A stretch of DNA of 64,000 nucleotides from Flavimaricola marinus (GTDB lineage Bacteria > Pseudomonadota > Alphaproteobacteria > Rhodobacterales > Rhodobacteraceae), in the NCBI RefSeq assembly GCF_900184895.1, contig NZ_FXZK01000004.1, positions 124,001 to 188,000 of the forward strand. The letters run 5' to 3'. The position numbers and the translations under genes are program-made. The first letter of the stretch is position 1; the number at the start of each line of letters is the position of its first letter. This document shows, piece by piece, positions 17,312 to 25,444 of the stretch. The notes beneath the pieces were generated by a model, which saw only the letters and a list, made by a program, of their open reading frames with translations, did no database searches and was not told the origin of the DNA.

Positions 17312-18319
17312 ATGGCGATGAACACACTTGGCGATATGGCACAGCTATTCACATCCAGCCGTACCAATTATCAGATCAAATCCCGGCTGATGACGCTGTC
17401 GAACGAGCTTTCGACAGGGCGGGTCGAAGACCTGTCGGCACATTTGAAGGGTGACGCGGTGCAACTTGCCGATATCGACCGGCGGATTGCCGTCGGTGGG
17501 GCTCAGCTTGCCACCGCCGACTCGGTCGCCCGCCGATTGAGCGTGATGCAGGCGACGTTGGAGCGCGTGGACAGCCTTCGCAGCGGGTTGGTGGAAAGCA
17601 CGGGATCGATGTCTCTGGAGCCAACCCAAGCGCAGTTGCAGTTTGGCGCCGATGCCGGCACATCCGCATTTGAATCGATCGTAAGCGCAATGAACACGCA
17701 GTTTGTGGGGCAGTCGCTCTTTGCCGGAGCGACCCCGGACAGCCCAGCGCTCGCGGGCGCCGACGTGATGCTGGCCGAGCTGCGCACAGCGATCGCCGGC
17801 GCAACCACGGCAGCCGACGCGAGTGCCGCCATCACCGCCTGGTTCGACACGCCAGGCGGCGGGTTCGAGACATTGGGCTATCTGGGCGACACCGGGGCCA
17901 GCCCAACCCGACGGATCGACGATGAGACGACGGCGCAGTTCGTGGCTCGCGCAGATGATCAGGCCGTGCGCGACGTGTTGAAAGCCTCGGCTCTCGCAGC
18001 ATTGGCGACCGATACTGGCCTCGCCATGGGCAGCTCAGAGCGGGCGGCGATGTTTGCCGAGGCTACGACGGCGCTGGTCTCGGCCAGCAGCGGACTTGTG
18101 AACTTACAGGCCAGCACGGGTGCGGAGGAGGCCCGGGTGGAGAGCGCGAAATCGCGGCTGACGGCACAGGTCTCGGCTCTTTCGCTGATGCGCAACGACA
18201 TGGTGTCGGCAGATCCCTTCGAGACGGCGTCCGAGCTGGAGCAGGTGCAGACGCAACTCGAGACCCACTATACGGTGACCGCCCGTCTGTCGGGCCTGAG
18301 CCTGGTGGGGTACCTGTGA
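17312..18319 (+). CDS. flgL: Flagellar hook-associated protein 3 FlgL
   Basis: This 335-residue flagellin-related junction protein joins FlgK to the filament. The N-terminal helix includes the LMTLSNELSTGRVEDLSAHL stretch, the flagellin-like N-domain pattern. The C-terminal helix ends TQLETHYTVTARLSGLSLVGYL, similar to flagellin ends. It begins three bases after flgK and its stop overlaps the flgI start (GTGATGA), so it is within the flgE operon. Confidence 0.9.
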   Translation: MAMNTLGDMAQLFTSSRTNYQIKSRLMTLSNELSTGRVEDLSAHLKGDAVQLADIDRRIAVGGAQLATADSVARRLSVMQATLERVDSLRSGLVESTGSMSLEPTQAQLQFGADAGTSAFESIVSAMNTQFVGQSLFAGATPDSPALAGADVMLAELRTAIAGATTAADASAAITAWFDTPGGGFETLGYLGDTGASPTRRIDDETTAQFVARADDQAVRDVLKASALAALATDTGLAMGSSERAAMFAEATTALVSASSGLVNLQASTGAEEARVESAKSRLTAQVSALSLMRNDMVSADPFETASELEQVQTQLETHYTVTARLSGLSLVGYL

Positions 18320-19428
18320 TGAGGTTTCTCCGAAAGCTGATCGCTACTTTATTGATCGCCGCGGTCCCGCTGAGCGCCATCGCGTCCCCTATCCGGCTGA
18401 AAGATATCGTCGAATTCGACGGTGTCCGTTCGAATGATCTGGTCGGATACGGGCTGATTGTGGGGCTGAACGGCACTGGTGACGGCTTGCGCAATTCGCC
18501 ATTCACCGAAGAGATCATGAGCAACATTCTGGAACGTCTGGGTGTGAATGTGACGGGCGAGCAGTTTCGTCCGCGCAACGTGGCGGCCGTTCTTGTGACG
18601 GCTAGCCTGCCGCCTTTCGCACGGGCCGGGAGCCCAATCGATGTGACCGTGTCGGCGATTGGCGATGCATCCAGTTTGCTGGGCGGGACCCTGATCATGA
18701 CGCCGCTGAATGCTGCGGATGGCGAGATATATGCGGTGGCGCAGGGGACGATCATCGCGGGCGGCATCACGGCCGAAGGCCAAGGCGCTCGGGTCACCCA
18801 AGGCGTTCCCACGGCCGGCGTGATACCGGCGGGTGCGACAGTCGAGCGGGAAGTAGATTTCGATTTCTCGGGTCTGCGGTCCTTGCGGTTGGCATTGCGC
18901 ACCCCGGATTTCACGACGGCAGGTCGCATCGAACAGGCCATCAACGGACATTTCCATCGACCCGTCGCCGTAATGCTGGACGCTGGCACAGTCGAGATCG
19001 ACATCGCTGCGACCCATATGCCGTCGGCCGCACATGCCTTGGGCCGGATCGAGAACATCATGATCGAGCCCGAGATCCGGGCGCGGGTCGTCGTCGATCA
19101 ACGCTCCGGCACCATCGTGATGGGCGAGGATGTGCGCATCAGCCGCGTCGCTGTCAGCCAAGGCAATCTGACCCTGCGGATCGAAGAGGCACCCTTGGTC
19201 GTGCAGCCTAACCCGTTCGCACCTGGGCAGACGGTTGTGGTCCCCCGCACACAGGCGGACATCGAGCAGGAGCCGGGGATCGGATTGGCCGAGGTGCCTG
19301 AAGGGACGTCCCTGTCAGAGGTCGTCGCCGGGCTGAATGCACTTGGAGTGGCGCCGAACGACATGATCGACATTCTCAAGAGCATCAGGGCTGCGGGCGC
19401 GCTTCACGCCGAGTTCATCGTGCGCTGA
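18319..19428 (+). CDS. flgI: Flagellar P-ring protein FlgI
   Basis: This 369-residue periplasmic protein forms the P ring around the rod. It has an N-terminal signal peptide (basic RFLRK, then hydrophobic, cleavage likely after IASP or SAIA) and starts the mature protein at IRLKDIVEFDGVRSNDLVGYGLIVGLNGTGD, of which VGYGLVVGLxGTGD is the family hallmark. The C-terminus GAPPNDMI-type segment (LGVAPNDMIDILKSIRAAGALHAEF) is also typical. ATG 18319 overlaps the flgL stop; GTG at 18316 is the alternative start. A hairpin terminator follows immediately. Confidence 0.94.
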   Translation: MRFLRKLIATLLIAAVPLSAIASPIRLKDIVEFDGVRSNDLVGYGLIVGLNGTGDGLRNSPFTEEIMSNILERLGVNVTGEQFRPRNVAAVLVTASLPPFARAGSPIDVTVSAIGDASSLLGGTLIMTPLNAADGEIYAVAQGTIIAGGITAEGQGARVTQGVPTAGVIPAGATVEREVDFDFSGLRSLRLALRTPDFTTAGRIEQAINGHFHRPVAVMLDAGTVEIDIAATHMPSAAHALGRIENIMIEPEIRARVVVDQRSGTIVMGEDVRISRVAVSQGNLTLRIEEAPLVVQPNPFAPGQTVVVPRTQADIEQEPGIGLAEVPEGTSLSEVVAGLNALGVAPNDMIDILKSIRAAGALHAEFIVR

Positions 19429-19432
19429 AGAT

Positions 19433-19462
19433 CAGGCCGCAACACAAATGTGTCGCGGCCTG
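19433..19462 (+). terminator. Hairpin terminator after flgI
   Basis: The arms CAGGCCGC (19433-19440) and GCGGCCTG (19455-19462) enclose an inner ACAC/GTGT stem and an AAAT loop; TTTC follows. It starts four bases after the flgI stop and closes the flgE-K-L-I operon. The T tract is short. Confidence 0.65.
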
Positions 19463-19728
19463 TTTCAACCGCTTTGACCGTGCTCATCGCGCGGTTTGCG
19501 GCGGGCGATTGGCAGATGGTCGGAAGGCCCGAGCAGCAACGCCAGAGAGTGCGGTGATACGATTACTGATTCCAGTGCAAGTGACGGCTCAACCGCAATG
19601 ATCGAGTGGTTTCAAAGAGTGGTTGGCGGGGGTGGGTTTTGGGCAAAGCCTCAACGGAAATGGGAGCGGAAATCCATGCCGCTCCCATTCTGGGCCTTTG
19701 GCAATGTCGGAGGGACGACACCGAGATT
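19463..19728. other. Convergent intergenic region between flgI and fliP
   Basis: The 300 bases between the convergent flgI and fliP genes hold one hairpin at each end (reported separately). Between them I see no convincing gene: short open frames lack a ribosome binding site and family motifs. Confidence 0.5.
19659..19689 (-). terminator. Hairpin terminator after fliP (reverse strand)
   Basis: A perfect 11-base stem, AATGGGAGCGG (19659-19669) pairing with CCGCTCCCATT (19679-19689), with a nine-base loop. On the reverse strand it lies 40 bases after the fliP stop and is followed by TTTCCGTT. It closes the fliF-fliH-fliN-fliP operon. Confidence 0.7.
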
Positions 19729-20508
19729 TCAGAAATAGCTCCGGACGAGGCTGCTGGCGATCAGGCTCCAGCCATCGGCCACGACGAAGAACGCCAGCTT
19801 GAACGGCAAAGAGACGATTGCGGGCGGCACCATCATCATGCCCATCGACATCAGGATCGCCGCGACGACGAGATCGATGATGAGAAAGGGCAGAAATATG
19901 ATGAACCCGATCTGAAAGGCCCGTGAAATCTCGGACAGAAGAAAGGATGGCACCAGGACCGAAAGCGGGGACTCAGGGACCGGGGTCGACTGAGAAAGGT
20001 CGGGTCTCAGTGCGGCCAGCGACTCGAAGGTATCGATATCGATCCGTCCGGCCATGAAATCACGGAACGGACCAAGGGTCAGCGTAAAGGCCCGTTCGAT
20101 AGAGATATTTTCGTTGATCAGCGGTGCGATCCCCTCGGCCCAGGCGGCCAGAAATACCGGCTCCATGACGAAGTAGGTAAGGAACATCGCCAAGGTCACG
20201 ATGAGCATGTTCGGCGGTGATTGTTGCAGCCCGATCGCCTGCCTGAGTATCGCAAGCACCGTCACGATGAACGGAAAACACGTGATCATGATTGCGAGCC
20301 CCGGCACGAGGCTGAGCAGAGTGATCAGCACGATCAACTGGATCGACCGCGCCGCCATGGACCCGTCATCGCCGAGTGACAAGGTGACCTCTTGAGCCGT
20401 GGCCGGAGACGCGATGGCGAGCGTCATCGCGAGCAGGGCACAGCCGCAGATGACTGCGGCCGATCTGGGGAGGGGCCGGTTCAAACCTGACCTACCCCAG
20501 ATCGCCAT
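19729..20508 (-). CDS. fliP: Flagellar type III export protein FliP
   Basis: This 259-residue membrane protein is part of the FliPQR export gate. It has a signal-peptide-like N-terminus ending ASPATAQ, then four transmembrane segments. FliP hallmarks include LVPGLAIMITCFPFIVTVLAILRQAIG around residues 70-95 and the C-terminal ILMSMGMMMVPP segment. The start overlaps the end of fliN by 17 bases on the same strand. It is the last gene of the fliF operon, unlike in enterobacteria, where fliP sits with fliO and fliQ. Confidence 0.95.
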   Translation of the reverse strand: MAIWGRSGLNRPLPRSAAVICGCALLAMTLAIASPATAQEVTLSLGDDGSMAARSIQLIVLITLLSLVPGLAIMITCFPFIVTVLAILRQAIGLQQSPPNMLIVTLAMFLTYFVMEPVFLAAWAEGIAPLINENISIERAFTLTLGPFRDFMAGRIDIDTFESLAALRPDLSQSTPVPESPLSVLVPSFLLSEISRAFQIGFIIFLPFLIIDLVVAAILMSMGMMMVPPAIVSLPFKLAFFVVADGWSLIASSLVRSYF

Positions 20509-20788
20509 GCAGGCTCACCACTTCCGTCAGACGCACAGCAAGCTGCCCCGGTTCACCGCCGTCCAGTTCCTGAAGTTCGCCCCGCGCGATGAGCCGACCG
20601 CCGACGAAGAGCTCGACCGGGTCTTCGACCCGACGATCGAGTGGCAGGACTGCGTTTTCACCCAGCGCCAGCAAATCTCGGACGGAGGGGCGGGCATGGC
20701 CGACGGAGATCGTGATTTCGATCGGAACCGAATGGAGCGGGTGATCGGTGTGCGGGTCTGTAGGGGGAGTCGTGCCGGGATTATCCAT
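20492..20788 (-). CDS. fliN: Flagellar motor switch protein FliN
   Basis: This short 98-residue C-ring protein consists of a Pro/Thr-rich N-tail and one SpoA domain. The SpoA domain contains VPIEITISVGHARPSVRDLLALGE, then the VELFVGGRLIARGELQELDG core. E. coli FliN is 137 residues, so the N-terminal extension is reduced. The ATG at 20788 overlaps the end of the fliH-like gene by eight bases. An upstream in-frame ATG lies inside that gene and is not preferred. Confidence 0.88.
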   Translation of the reverse strand: MDNPGTTPPTDPHTDHPLHSVPIEITISVGHARPSVRDLLALGENAVLPLDRRVEDPVELFVGGRLIARGELQELDGGEPGQLAVRLTEVVSLHGDLG

Positions 20789-21350
20789 GTTCGGACCTTT
20801 GTTGTTCGGTGATGTCGAGAAGTGCCGACAAGATGTCTTTCGTCTGTGCAATCAGGCTGTCGAGGTCGATGGCCACCTCGCCCTGTGTGGAATGCAAGAT
20901 CGCCTGAGCCGGCGACAGTGCGGCATCGCCATGCAGCTCGAATGGCAGGTCGGTGAAGCGGCTGAGCGCATCTGCGACATCGGCCCGCTGGCCTGGTGCG
21001 ACCGAGATCGTCACCGGCGCATCGGCGTTTTCCATCGCCTTGGCCGCGAGTTCGGCCACGATGTGCGGCACCAGCATCTCATGCGCAAAGGCCGGCACGA
21101 ACGCCTTGATCAGGCTGTCGAACATCGGGCGAAGTGCGACCATCATGTGTTCGCGTGCCTCGTGGTATCCAAAGCGCATGTCCGAAAAAGTCTGGACAAG
21201 GGCGGCAGAGAGAACGTTCTGCTCCGCTTCGCTCGCGGCAAGACCTTCGGCGTAGCCTGCGTCATGTCCGTTTTGCCAGTCTTCCGACGGCTGCGAATCG
21301 CCGCCGCCATCGATCACCTCGAAAGGCTCCAGAAACGCAGGTTTCGCCAT
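20781..21350 (-). CDS. fliH: FliH-like flagellar export regulator
   Basis: This 189-residue soluble protein lies between fliF and fliN in an alphaproteobacterial arrangement where a FliH counterpart is expected. It has an N-terminal acidic and Gly-rich stretch, a GHDAGYAEGLAASEAE segment resembling the FliH Gly/Ala repeat, then a C-terminal alpha/beta region (VTISVAPGQRADVADAL, GEVAIDLDSLI) like the FliH/V-ATPase-E fold. FliH binds the FliI ATPase and delivers it to the C ring. Sequence conservation with enterobacterial FliH is low, so the call rests on position, length and pattern. Its start overlaps the fliF stop by one base. Confidence 0.68.
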   Translation of the reverse strand: MAKPAFLEPFEVIDGGGDSQPSEDWQNGHDAGYAEGLAASEAEQNVLSAALVQTFSDMRFGYHEAREHMMVALRPMFDSLIKAFVPAFAHEMLVPHIVAELAAKAMENADAPVTISVAPGQRADVADALSRFTDLPFELHGDAALSPAQAILHSTQGEVAIDLDSLIAQTKDILSALLDITEQQRSEHG

Positions 21351-22909
21351 TATGCATGCTCCTTGCCATCGGGATCTTCGACCCAGCTCTGCAGGATCTG
21401 GATCGTTTCGTCCTGTCGTTCGTCGATCATCTTGCGCAGCCGTGTGACGGGGTCGCCTTCGGGCACTGCCTCGCCGTCGATCACTCTTGGATCGCGGTCG
21501 TCCGGGGAGGGCAGGGCGTTCTGATCCAGCGCACCCATTTGGTTGCCCATATCCGGCGCGGGGAGGGCCGCCGCCTTGCGCGGCGACAGAATTGGCCGCA
21601 CCACAAAGAGACCGAGGATCAGGGCAACAAGCGCCAGCACGCCGATCTGGATCAAAGACATCATATCCAGCGGCAATCCGCCCGGCTCGACCGCCTCTGT
21701 TCCCAGCACTTCGGGCGCTTCGAAGGCCATCGACCGGACCGTGATCTCGTCACCCCGCGTCTCGTCCAACCCGACGGCGGAAGCGACGAGCTCCTGCAAG
21801 GCGAGTAGCTCCTCCTCGTCGCGAGGTTCGCTGACGAGGTTGCCGTCGTCGTCCGTCACGGTCGCATTGTTGACCAGCACGGCCACGGTCATCCGCCGCA
21901 CAGCACCGGGATTGCGCAGGACCTCACGGCTGGTCTCGGAAACCTCGTAGTTGGTGAGTGACCGCGTCTCGCTGTCTTCGCTGGTCGAAGTGCCGCCACC
22001 GCCCGCGGCATCGCCGGTGGGCAGGTTTGACGCGACGGTCACGTCGCCGCCGCGCGAATCGTTGGAGGTGTTGGAACGCTCCTCCACCTCGGTCGAAATC
22101 GCGACGCGACTGTCCGGATCGATCAGCCGTTCGACGATGGATTCCTGCTCGGTGACGGTCTCGACCGACACTTCGACAACCGCATTTCCATATCCGACCC
22201 GCGCGGCAAGGAGCCGTTCGGCACGCGCCTGAAGCTCTTCGGACAATGCCTGGCCTCCGGGTTGATTCCCTTCGTCAGAACCGCCGATAAGGCCGCCTTC
22301 GCCGTCGATGACCGCGACATTCTCAGGCGCCAGGCCAGAAACCGAGGAGGCCACCAGATACCGCAGCGCATTAGCCTGCGCCGGCGACAATGTGCCGGAG
22401 CCGGTGCTGACGGTGACCGAGGCGGTGGGCCGGTCCTCTCTTTGAAAGGGCCGGTTTGTCGGCGTCGAGATGTGTACCCGCGCCGACCGCACATAAGGAC
22501 TCGTCAGAATGGTGCGCGCCAGCTCCCCTTCCTTTGCCCGCCAATAGGCGGCGTCGAACATCTGCGATGTCGTGCCGAAACCGGTGAGCGAATCGAGCAG
22601 CTCGTAGCCCTGTGACGAATTGGCAGGCAGGCCTTGTCCGGCAAGTGTCATTCGGAGCTGATCCCGCTGGACCGTCGGCACGTAAATGCCCGATCCGCGC
22701 ACGTCATAGGCGACGCCTTGCTGCTCGAGCGCGGTGATCACGTCGCCCGCCGCCCGCTCTTCCAACCCGGCGTAGAGCAGCGACATGTCCTGCTTCGTCG
22801 CGCCGCGCGACAGGGCGAATACCGTCACGAACATGGCGATAGTGGCGAGAACAACGATGGCTCGACGCCCTGCGTTGAGGCCTGACCAAACTGTCATCAA
22901 GCTGTCCAA
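21350..22909 (-). CDS. fliF: Flagellar MS-ring protein FliF
   Basis: This ~519-residue protein forms the membrane MS ring on which the flagellum is built. It has an N-terminal transmembrane helix (IVVLATIAMFVTVFAL) and the YscJ/FliF domain (LLYAGLEERAAGDVITALEQQGVAY). The FliF C-terminal domain and a second membrane helix near residue 435 (IQIGVLALVALILGLFVV) follow, with a cytoplasmic tail at the end that normally binds FliG. The TTG at 22909 is chosen because GGAGG lies seven bases before it; ATG 22897 is 19 bases from the same site, and an ATG further upstream at 22951 would place the Shine-Dalgarno inside the gene. It heads the reverse-strand operon fliF-fliH-fliN-fliP. Confidence 0.93.
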   Translation of the reverse strand: MDSLMTVWSGLNAGRRAIVVLATIAMFVTVFALSRGATKQDMSLLYAGLEERAAGDVITALEQQGVAYDVRGSGIYVPTVQRDQLRMTLAGQGLPANSSQGYELLDSLTGFGTTSQMFDAAYWRAKEGELARTILTSPYVRSARVHISTPTNRPFQREDRPTASVTVSTGSGTLSPAQANALRYLVASSVSGLAPENVAVIDGEGGLIGGSDEGNQPGGQALSEELQARAERLLAARVGYGNAVVEVSVETVTEQESIVERLIDPDSRVAISTEVEERSNTSNDSRGGDVTVASNLPTGDAAGGGGTSTSEDSETRSLTNYEVSETSREVLRNPGAVRRMTVAVLVNNATVTDDDGNLVSEPRDEEELLALQELVASAVGLDETRGDEITVRSMAFEAPEVLGTEAVEPGGLPLDMMSLIQIGVLALVALILGLFVVRPILSPRKAAALPAPDMGNQMGALDQNALPSPDDRDPRVIDGEAVPEGDPVTRLRKMIDERQDETIQILQSWVEDPDGKEHA

Positions 22910-22970
22910 GAGAATTCCTCCGGTAACGACGGGCGTTCTGCCCTGATGCATTCAGTTAACCTTGGTGGGC

Positions 22971-22985
22971 TTAACAATCGGTTAG
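22971..22985 (+). promoter_or_regulatory. CtrA-box-like site in the fliF/fliL divergent region
   Basis: TTAA (22971-22974), seven bases, TTAG (22982-22985), seven of eight matches to the CtrA pattern. Another TTAAC lies at 22956. The site is in the 122-base divergent gap, 47 bases before fliL and 62 bases before fliF, so it could serve both. CtrA binding is inference. Confidence 0.5.
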
Positions 22986-23031
22986 TTTGTGCGGCGCTAT
23001 GAAAGGGCATCGTCACAAATTGGAGAAACCG

Positions 23032-23529
23032 ATGACTGCCGCTGCCGATCCGGCCGAAGCCGAGGAACCAAAAAAGAAATCCAAGCTGCCGCTGATACTG
23101 GGCGTGGTGCTTGCTCTTGTCGGCGGGGGCGGTGGGTTCATGGCTGTAAAAATGGGCCTTCTGGGCGGCGGGGGAACCGAGACGCATGCAGAGGACGAGG
23201 CTCATCTCGCAGAGCTGCCGCCGCTCGCTCCGGCGTCGTTTGTCGCACTCGATCCATTGATCGTGAACATGCCGAATCAGTCGGGTCGCCAGTTCCTTCG
23301 GTTTGCCGCGCAGTTGGAGGTGGCCCCCGAACATGCCGCCGAGGTCGAAGCCGTCAAACCTCGCATTGTCGATGTTCTCAACGGCTATCTACGGGCCGTC
23401 GAAGTATCCGACCTCGAGGATCCGACGGCGTTGATGCGTCTGCGCGCGCAGATGTTGCGTCGCGTCCAGGTCGTGACGGGGGAGGGTCGCGTCCGCGACC
23501 TTCTGATTATGGAATTCGTGCTGAACTAG
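23032..23529 (+). CDS. fliL: Flagellar basal body-associated protein FliL
   Basis: This 165-residue protein has a cytoplasmic N-tail rich in Ala, Glu and Lys, and one membrane helix (LPLILGVVLALVGGGGGFMAV, about residues 20-40). The periplasmic FliL domain follows (FVALDPLIVNMP... RFLRFAAQLEV) and ends VRDLLIMEFVLN. FliL surrounds the stators and supports motor torque. ATG 23032 follows GGAGAAACCG; upstream in-frame codons are not conserved. A second FliL-like gene lies at 32388, so this genome has two copies in the locus. Confidence 0.92.
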   Translation: MTAAADPAEAEEPKKKSKLPLILGVVLALVGGGGGFMAVKMGLLGGGGTETHAEDEAHLAELPPLAPASFVALDPLIVNMPNQSGRQFLRFAAQLEVAPEHAAEVEAVKPRIVDVLNGYLRAVEVSDLEDPTALMRLRAQMLRRVQVVTGEGRVRDLLIMEFVLN

Positions 23530-23542
23530 AAAGGGGCAGCTC

Positions 23543-23899
23543 ATGTCGTTGATATCGGATATTCTCTTGATGGCCGGAGCGTTGGGCGCCGGTTTCTACT
23601 GCTATGTATTGTCGAGGCGGTTGCGCCGATTCACCGACCTTGAAAAGGGCGTCGGCGGCGCGGTCGCTGTGTTGTCTGCCCAGGTCGATGATCTGACACG
23701 GACATTGAACAAGGCGCAGGGGTCAGCCAAGACCTCTGTTTCGAGCCTGAACGAGGTGAATGCTCGTGCCGAAGCGGCGGCTGGGCGCCTCGAATTGCTT
23801 GTGGCATCGTTGCACGACCTGCCGGAGCCGACGCCTCAAAAAGCGCCTGTGAATCCCTTCTTCGTGCGTCATCCCGAAGGTCAGGGAACCCACCCATGA
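23543..23899 (+). CDS. Small membrane-anchored coiled-coil protein of the flagellar locus
   Basis: This 118-residue protein has an N-terminal membrane helix (LISDILLMAGALGAGFYCYVLSRRLRRF), then a helical region with heptad-like Leu/Val spacing (about residues 35-90) and a Pro-rich tail. I cannot assign a function. Its position between fliL and motE, with 13 bases to fliL and an ATGA overlap with motE, is a place where alphaproteobacteria often carry a protein of this type (possibly the DUF6468 group, unverified). The topology suggests a cytoplasmic coiled coil anchored near the motor. Confidence 0.75.
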   Translation: MSLISDILLMAGALGAGFYCYVLSRRLRRFTDLEKGVGGAVAVLSAQVDDLTRTLNKAQGSAKTSVSSLNEVNARAEAAAGRLELLVASLHDLPEPTPQKAPVNPFFVRHPEGQGTHP

Positions 23900-24474
23900 G
23901 CCGCAGGGGAACGGCAAGGCGAGGCGCGTTGACAGTGATCGCCGGTCTTCTGATGGCCTCTGCCGTTGTCAGGGTTGCTGGCACGGCCGGTCCCGCTTTT
24001 GCCGTTGGGGCAGCCGAAGAACCGGCAATGTCAGAGACGGTGGAGCCTGCTGTCTGCGGACCAGAGGACACACCAGCTGCGCTCATCGAAGCGCTTCAGG
24101 AGCGAGAGGCGCGGGTCGTGGCCCGGGAAGCGCGGATCGCAGATCGGATGCAAGCGATGGCCGTCGCCGAGGCCGAGATCGAGGAAAAGATCGCCGAACT
24201 GACCGAGGCGGAGGACTCCCTTGCTGCATTGCTCGCACTGGCGAATTCCGCCGCAGAGGATGATCTCAATCGTCTTACCGCTGTCTACGAGAACATGAAG
24301 CCACAGGACGCGGCCGCATTGTTCGAGGCGATGGAGCCGGCGTTTTCAGCCGGTTTCATGGGACGGATGCGCCCGGAATCTGCTGCAGCGATCATGACCA
24401 ATCTCGAATCTCAGACCGCCTATCTGATCAGCGTCGTCCTGGCCGGGCGCAATGCCAACGCACCGACGGAATAG
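23896..24474 (+). CDS. motE: MotE-like flagellar protein
   Basis: This 192-residue exported protein has an N-terminal signal or anchor (LTVIAGLLMASAVVRVAG). A strongly helical coiled-coil region follows (about residues 65-120, ALIEALQEREARVVAREARI), then a C-terminal MgtE-N-like module: YENMKPQDAAALFEAMEP and FMGRMRPESAAAIMTNLE. This combination is found in MotE, described in Sinorhizobium meliloti as a periplasmic chaperone for MotC. The start overlaps the preceding gene (ATGA). No rhizobial-type motC is recognisable nearby, though the 753-residue protein at 25441 may be a counterpart. Confidence 0.78.
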   Translation: MSRRGTARRGALTVIAGLLMASAVVRVAGTAGPAFAVGAAEEPAMSETVEPAVCGPEDTPAALIEALQEREARVVAREARIADRMQAMAVAEAEIEEKIAELTEAEDSLAALLALANSAAEDDLNRLTAVYENMKPQDAAALFEAMEPAFSAGFMGRMRPESAAAIMTNLESQTAYLISVVLAGRNANAPTE

Positions 24475-24577
24475 AGTCAGAATCGTTCTGCCGATGACCA
24501 ACCGTTAACGCCTTTCTGCAAAAATGTTCGCAGGGCCAAGACCTCTGGCCCTGCTGTCTTCATAGGAGTTTGACGCG

Positions 24578-25444
24578 ATGGTCGGTGTGGTGGGGATTGT
24601 CATCATCTTTGTGATGGTGTTCGGCGGATATGTCCTTGCCGGTGGTAAGATGGGGATCATTCTCAAGGCCCTGCCGTTCGAGATGATCATGATCGGCGGC
24701 GCGGCCATCGGCGCGTTCGTGTTGTCGAACGACGGGGCGGGGATCAAGCACACGGTGAAAGACGTGAGCAAGGTCTTCAAAGGCCCGAAGTGGAAATCAG
24801 ACGATTATCGGGATCTGTTGTGTCTGTTGTTCGAGTTGATCCGGGTCGCACGGGCGAACCCCGTCGCCCTTGAGGAACATATCGAGAACCCGACCGAATC
24901 TTCGATATTCACGAAGTATCCAAAAATCATGACCGACAATGAGGCCATCGCCCTGATCTGTGACACGATGCGGTCGGCATCCATGAACTACGACGATCCG
25001 CACCAGGTCGAAGAGGTCTTGGAAAAGAGAATCGAAGCGAATTTCCATCATTCGATGCACTCGACTCATGCGCTGCACTCCATCGCGGACGGGCTTCCGG
25101 CGCTCGGGATCGTCGCGGCGGTTCTAGGGGTTATCAAGACGATGGCGTCAATTGACCAGCCGCCGGAAATCCTTGGGAAAATGATCGGTGGCGCTCTTGT
25201 GGGAACCTTCCTGGGCGTGTTTCTCGCCTACGGTCTGGTCGGCCCGCTCGCCGGCCGGTTGAAATCTGTGATCGAAGAGGACGGGCACTTCTATCAACTC
25301 ATCCGCGAGGTGCTCGTCGCCAACCTGCATCGCCATGCCCCCAACATCTGCATCGAAGTCGGCCGTCAGAACACTCCCGGTCACAATCGGCCGGCATTCT
25401 CGGATTTGGAAGAGGCCCTCAAGGCTACGAAGGACGCCGCATGA
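24578..25444 (+). CDS. motA: Flagellar motor stator protein MotA
   Basis: This 288-residue inner-membrane protein pairs with MotB to form the proton channel. It has four membrane segments: two near the start (VGIVIIFVMVFGGYVLAGG; FEMIMIGGAAIGAFVL) and two in the second half (GLPALGIVAAVLGVIKTM; GGALVGTFLGVFLAYGLVGPLAG). A large cytoplasmic loop lies between them, with the family's KxxKRxExNFH-like basic stretch. Its stop overlaps the start of the next gene (ATGA), coupling it to the 753-residue protein. MotB is encoded separately at 13602. Confidence 0.95.
   Translation: MVGVVGIVIIFVMVFGGYVLAGGKMGIILKALPFEMIMIGGAAIGAFVLSNDGAGIKHTVKDVSKVFKGPKWKSDDYRDLLCLLFELIRVARANPVALEEHIENPTESSIFTKYPKIMTDNEAIALICDTMRSASMNYDDPHQVEEVLEKRIEANFHHSMHSTHALHSIADGLPALGIVAAVLGVIKTMASIDQPPEILGKMIGGALVGTFLGVFLAYGLVGPLAGRLKSVIEEDGHFYQLIREVLVANLHRHAPNICIEVGRQNTPGHNRPAFSDLEEALKATKDAA

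Noticed and set aside
19496-19738. Small genes in the flgI/fliP convergent gap
   Set aside because: Open frames there overlap the terminator hairpins or the fliP end, with no ribosome binding site or motif.
22897-22951. Starting fliF at ATG 22897 or ATG 22951
   Set aside because: ATG 22951 puts the strong GGAGGA inside the coding region; ATG 22897 is 19 bases from it. TTG 22909 has seven-base spacing.
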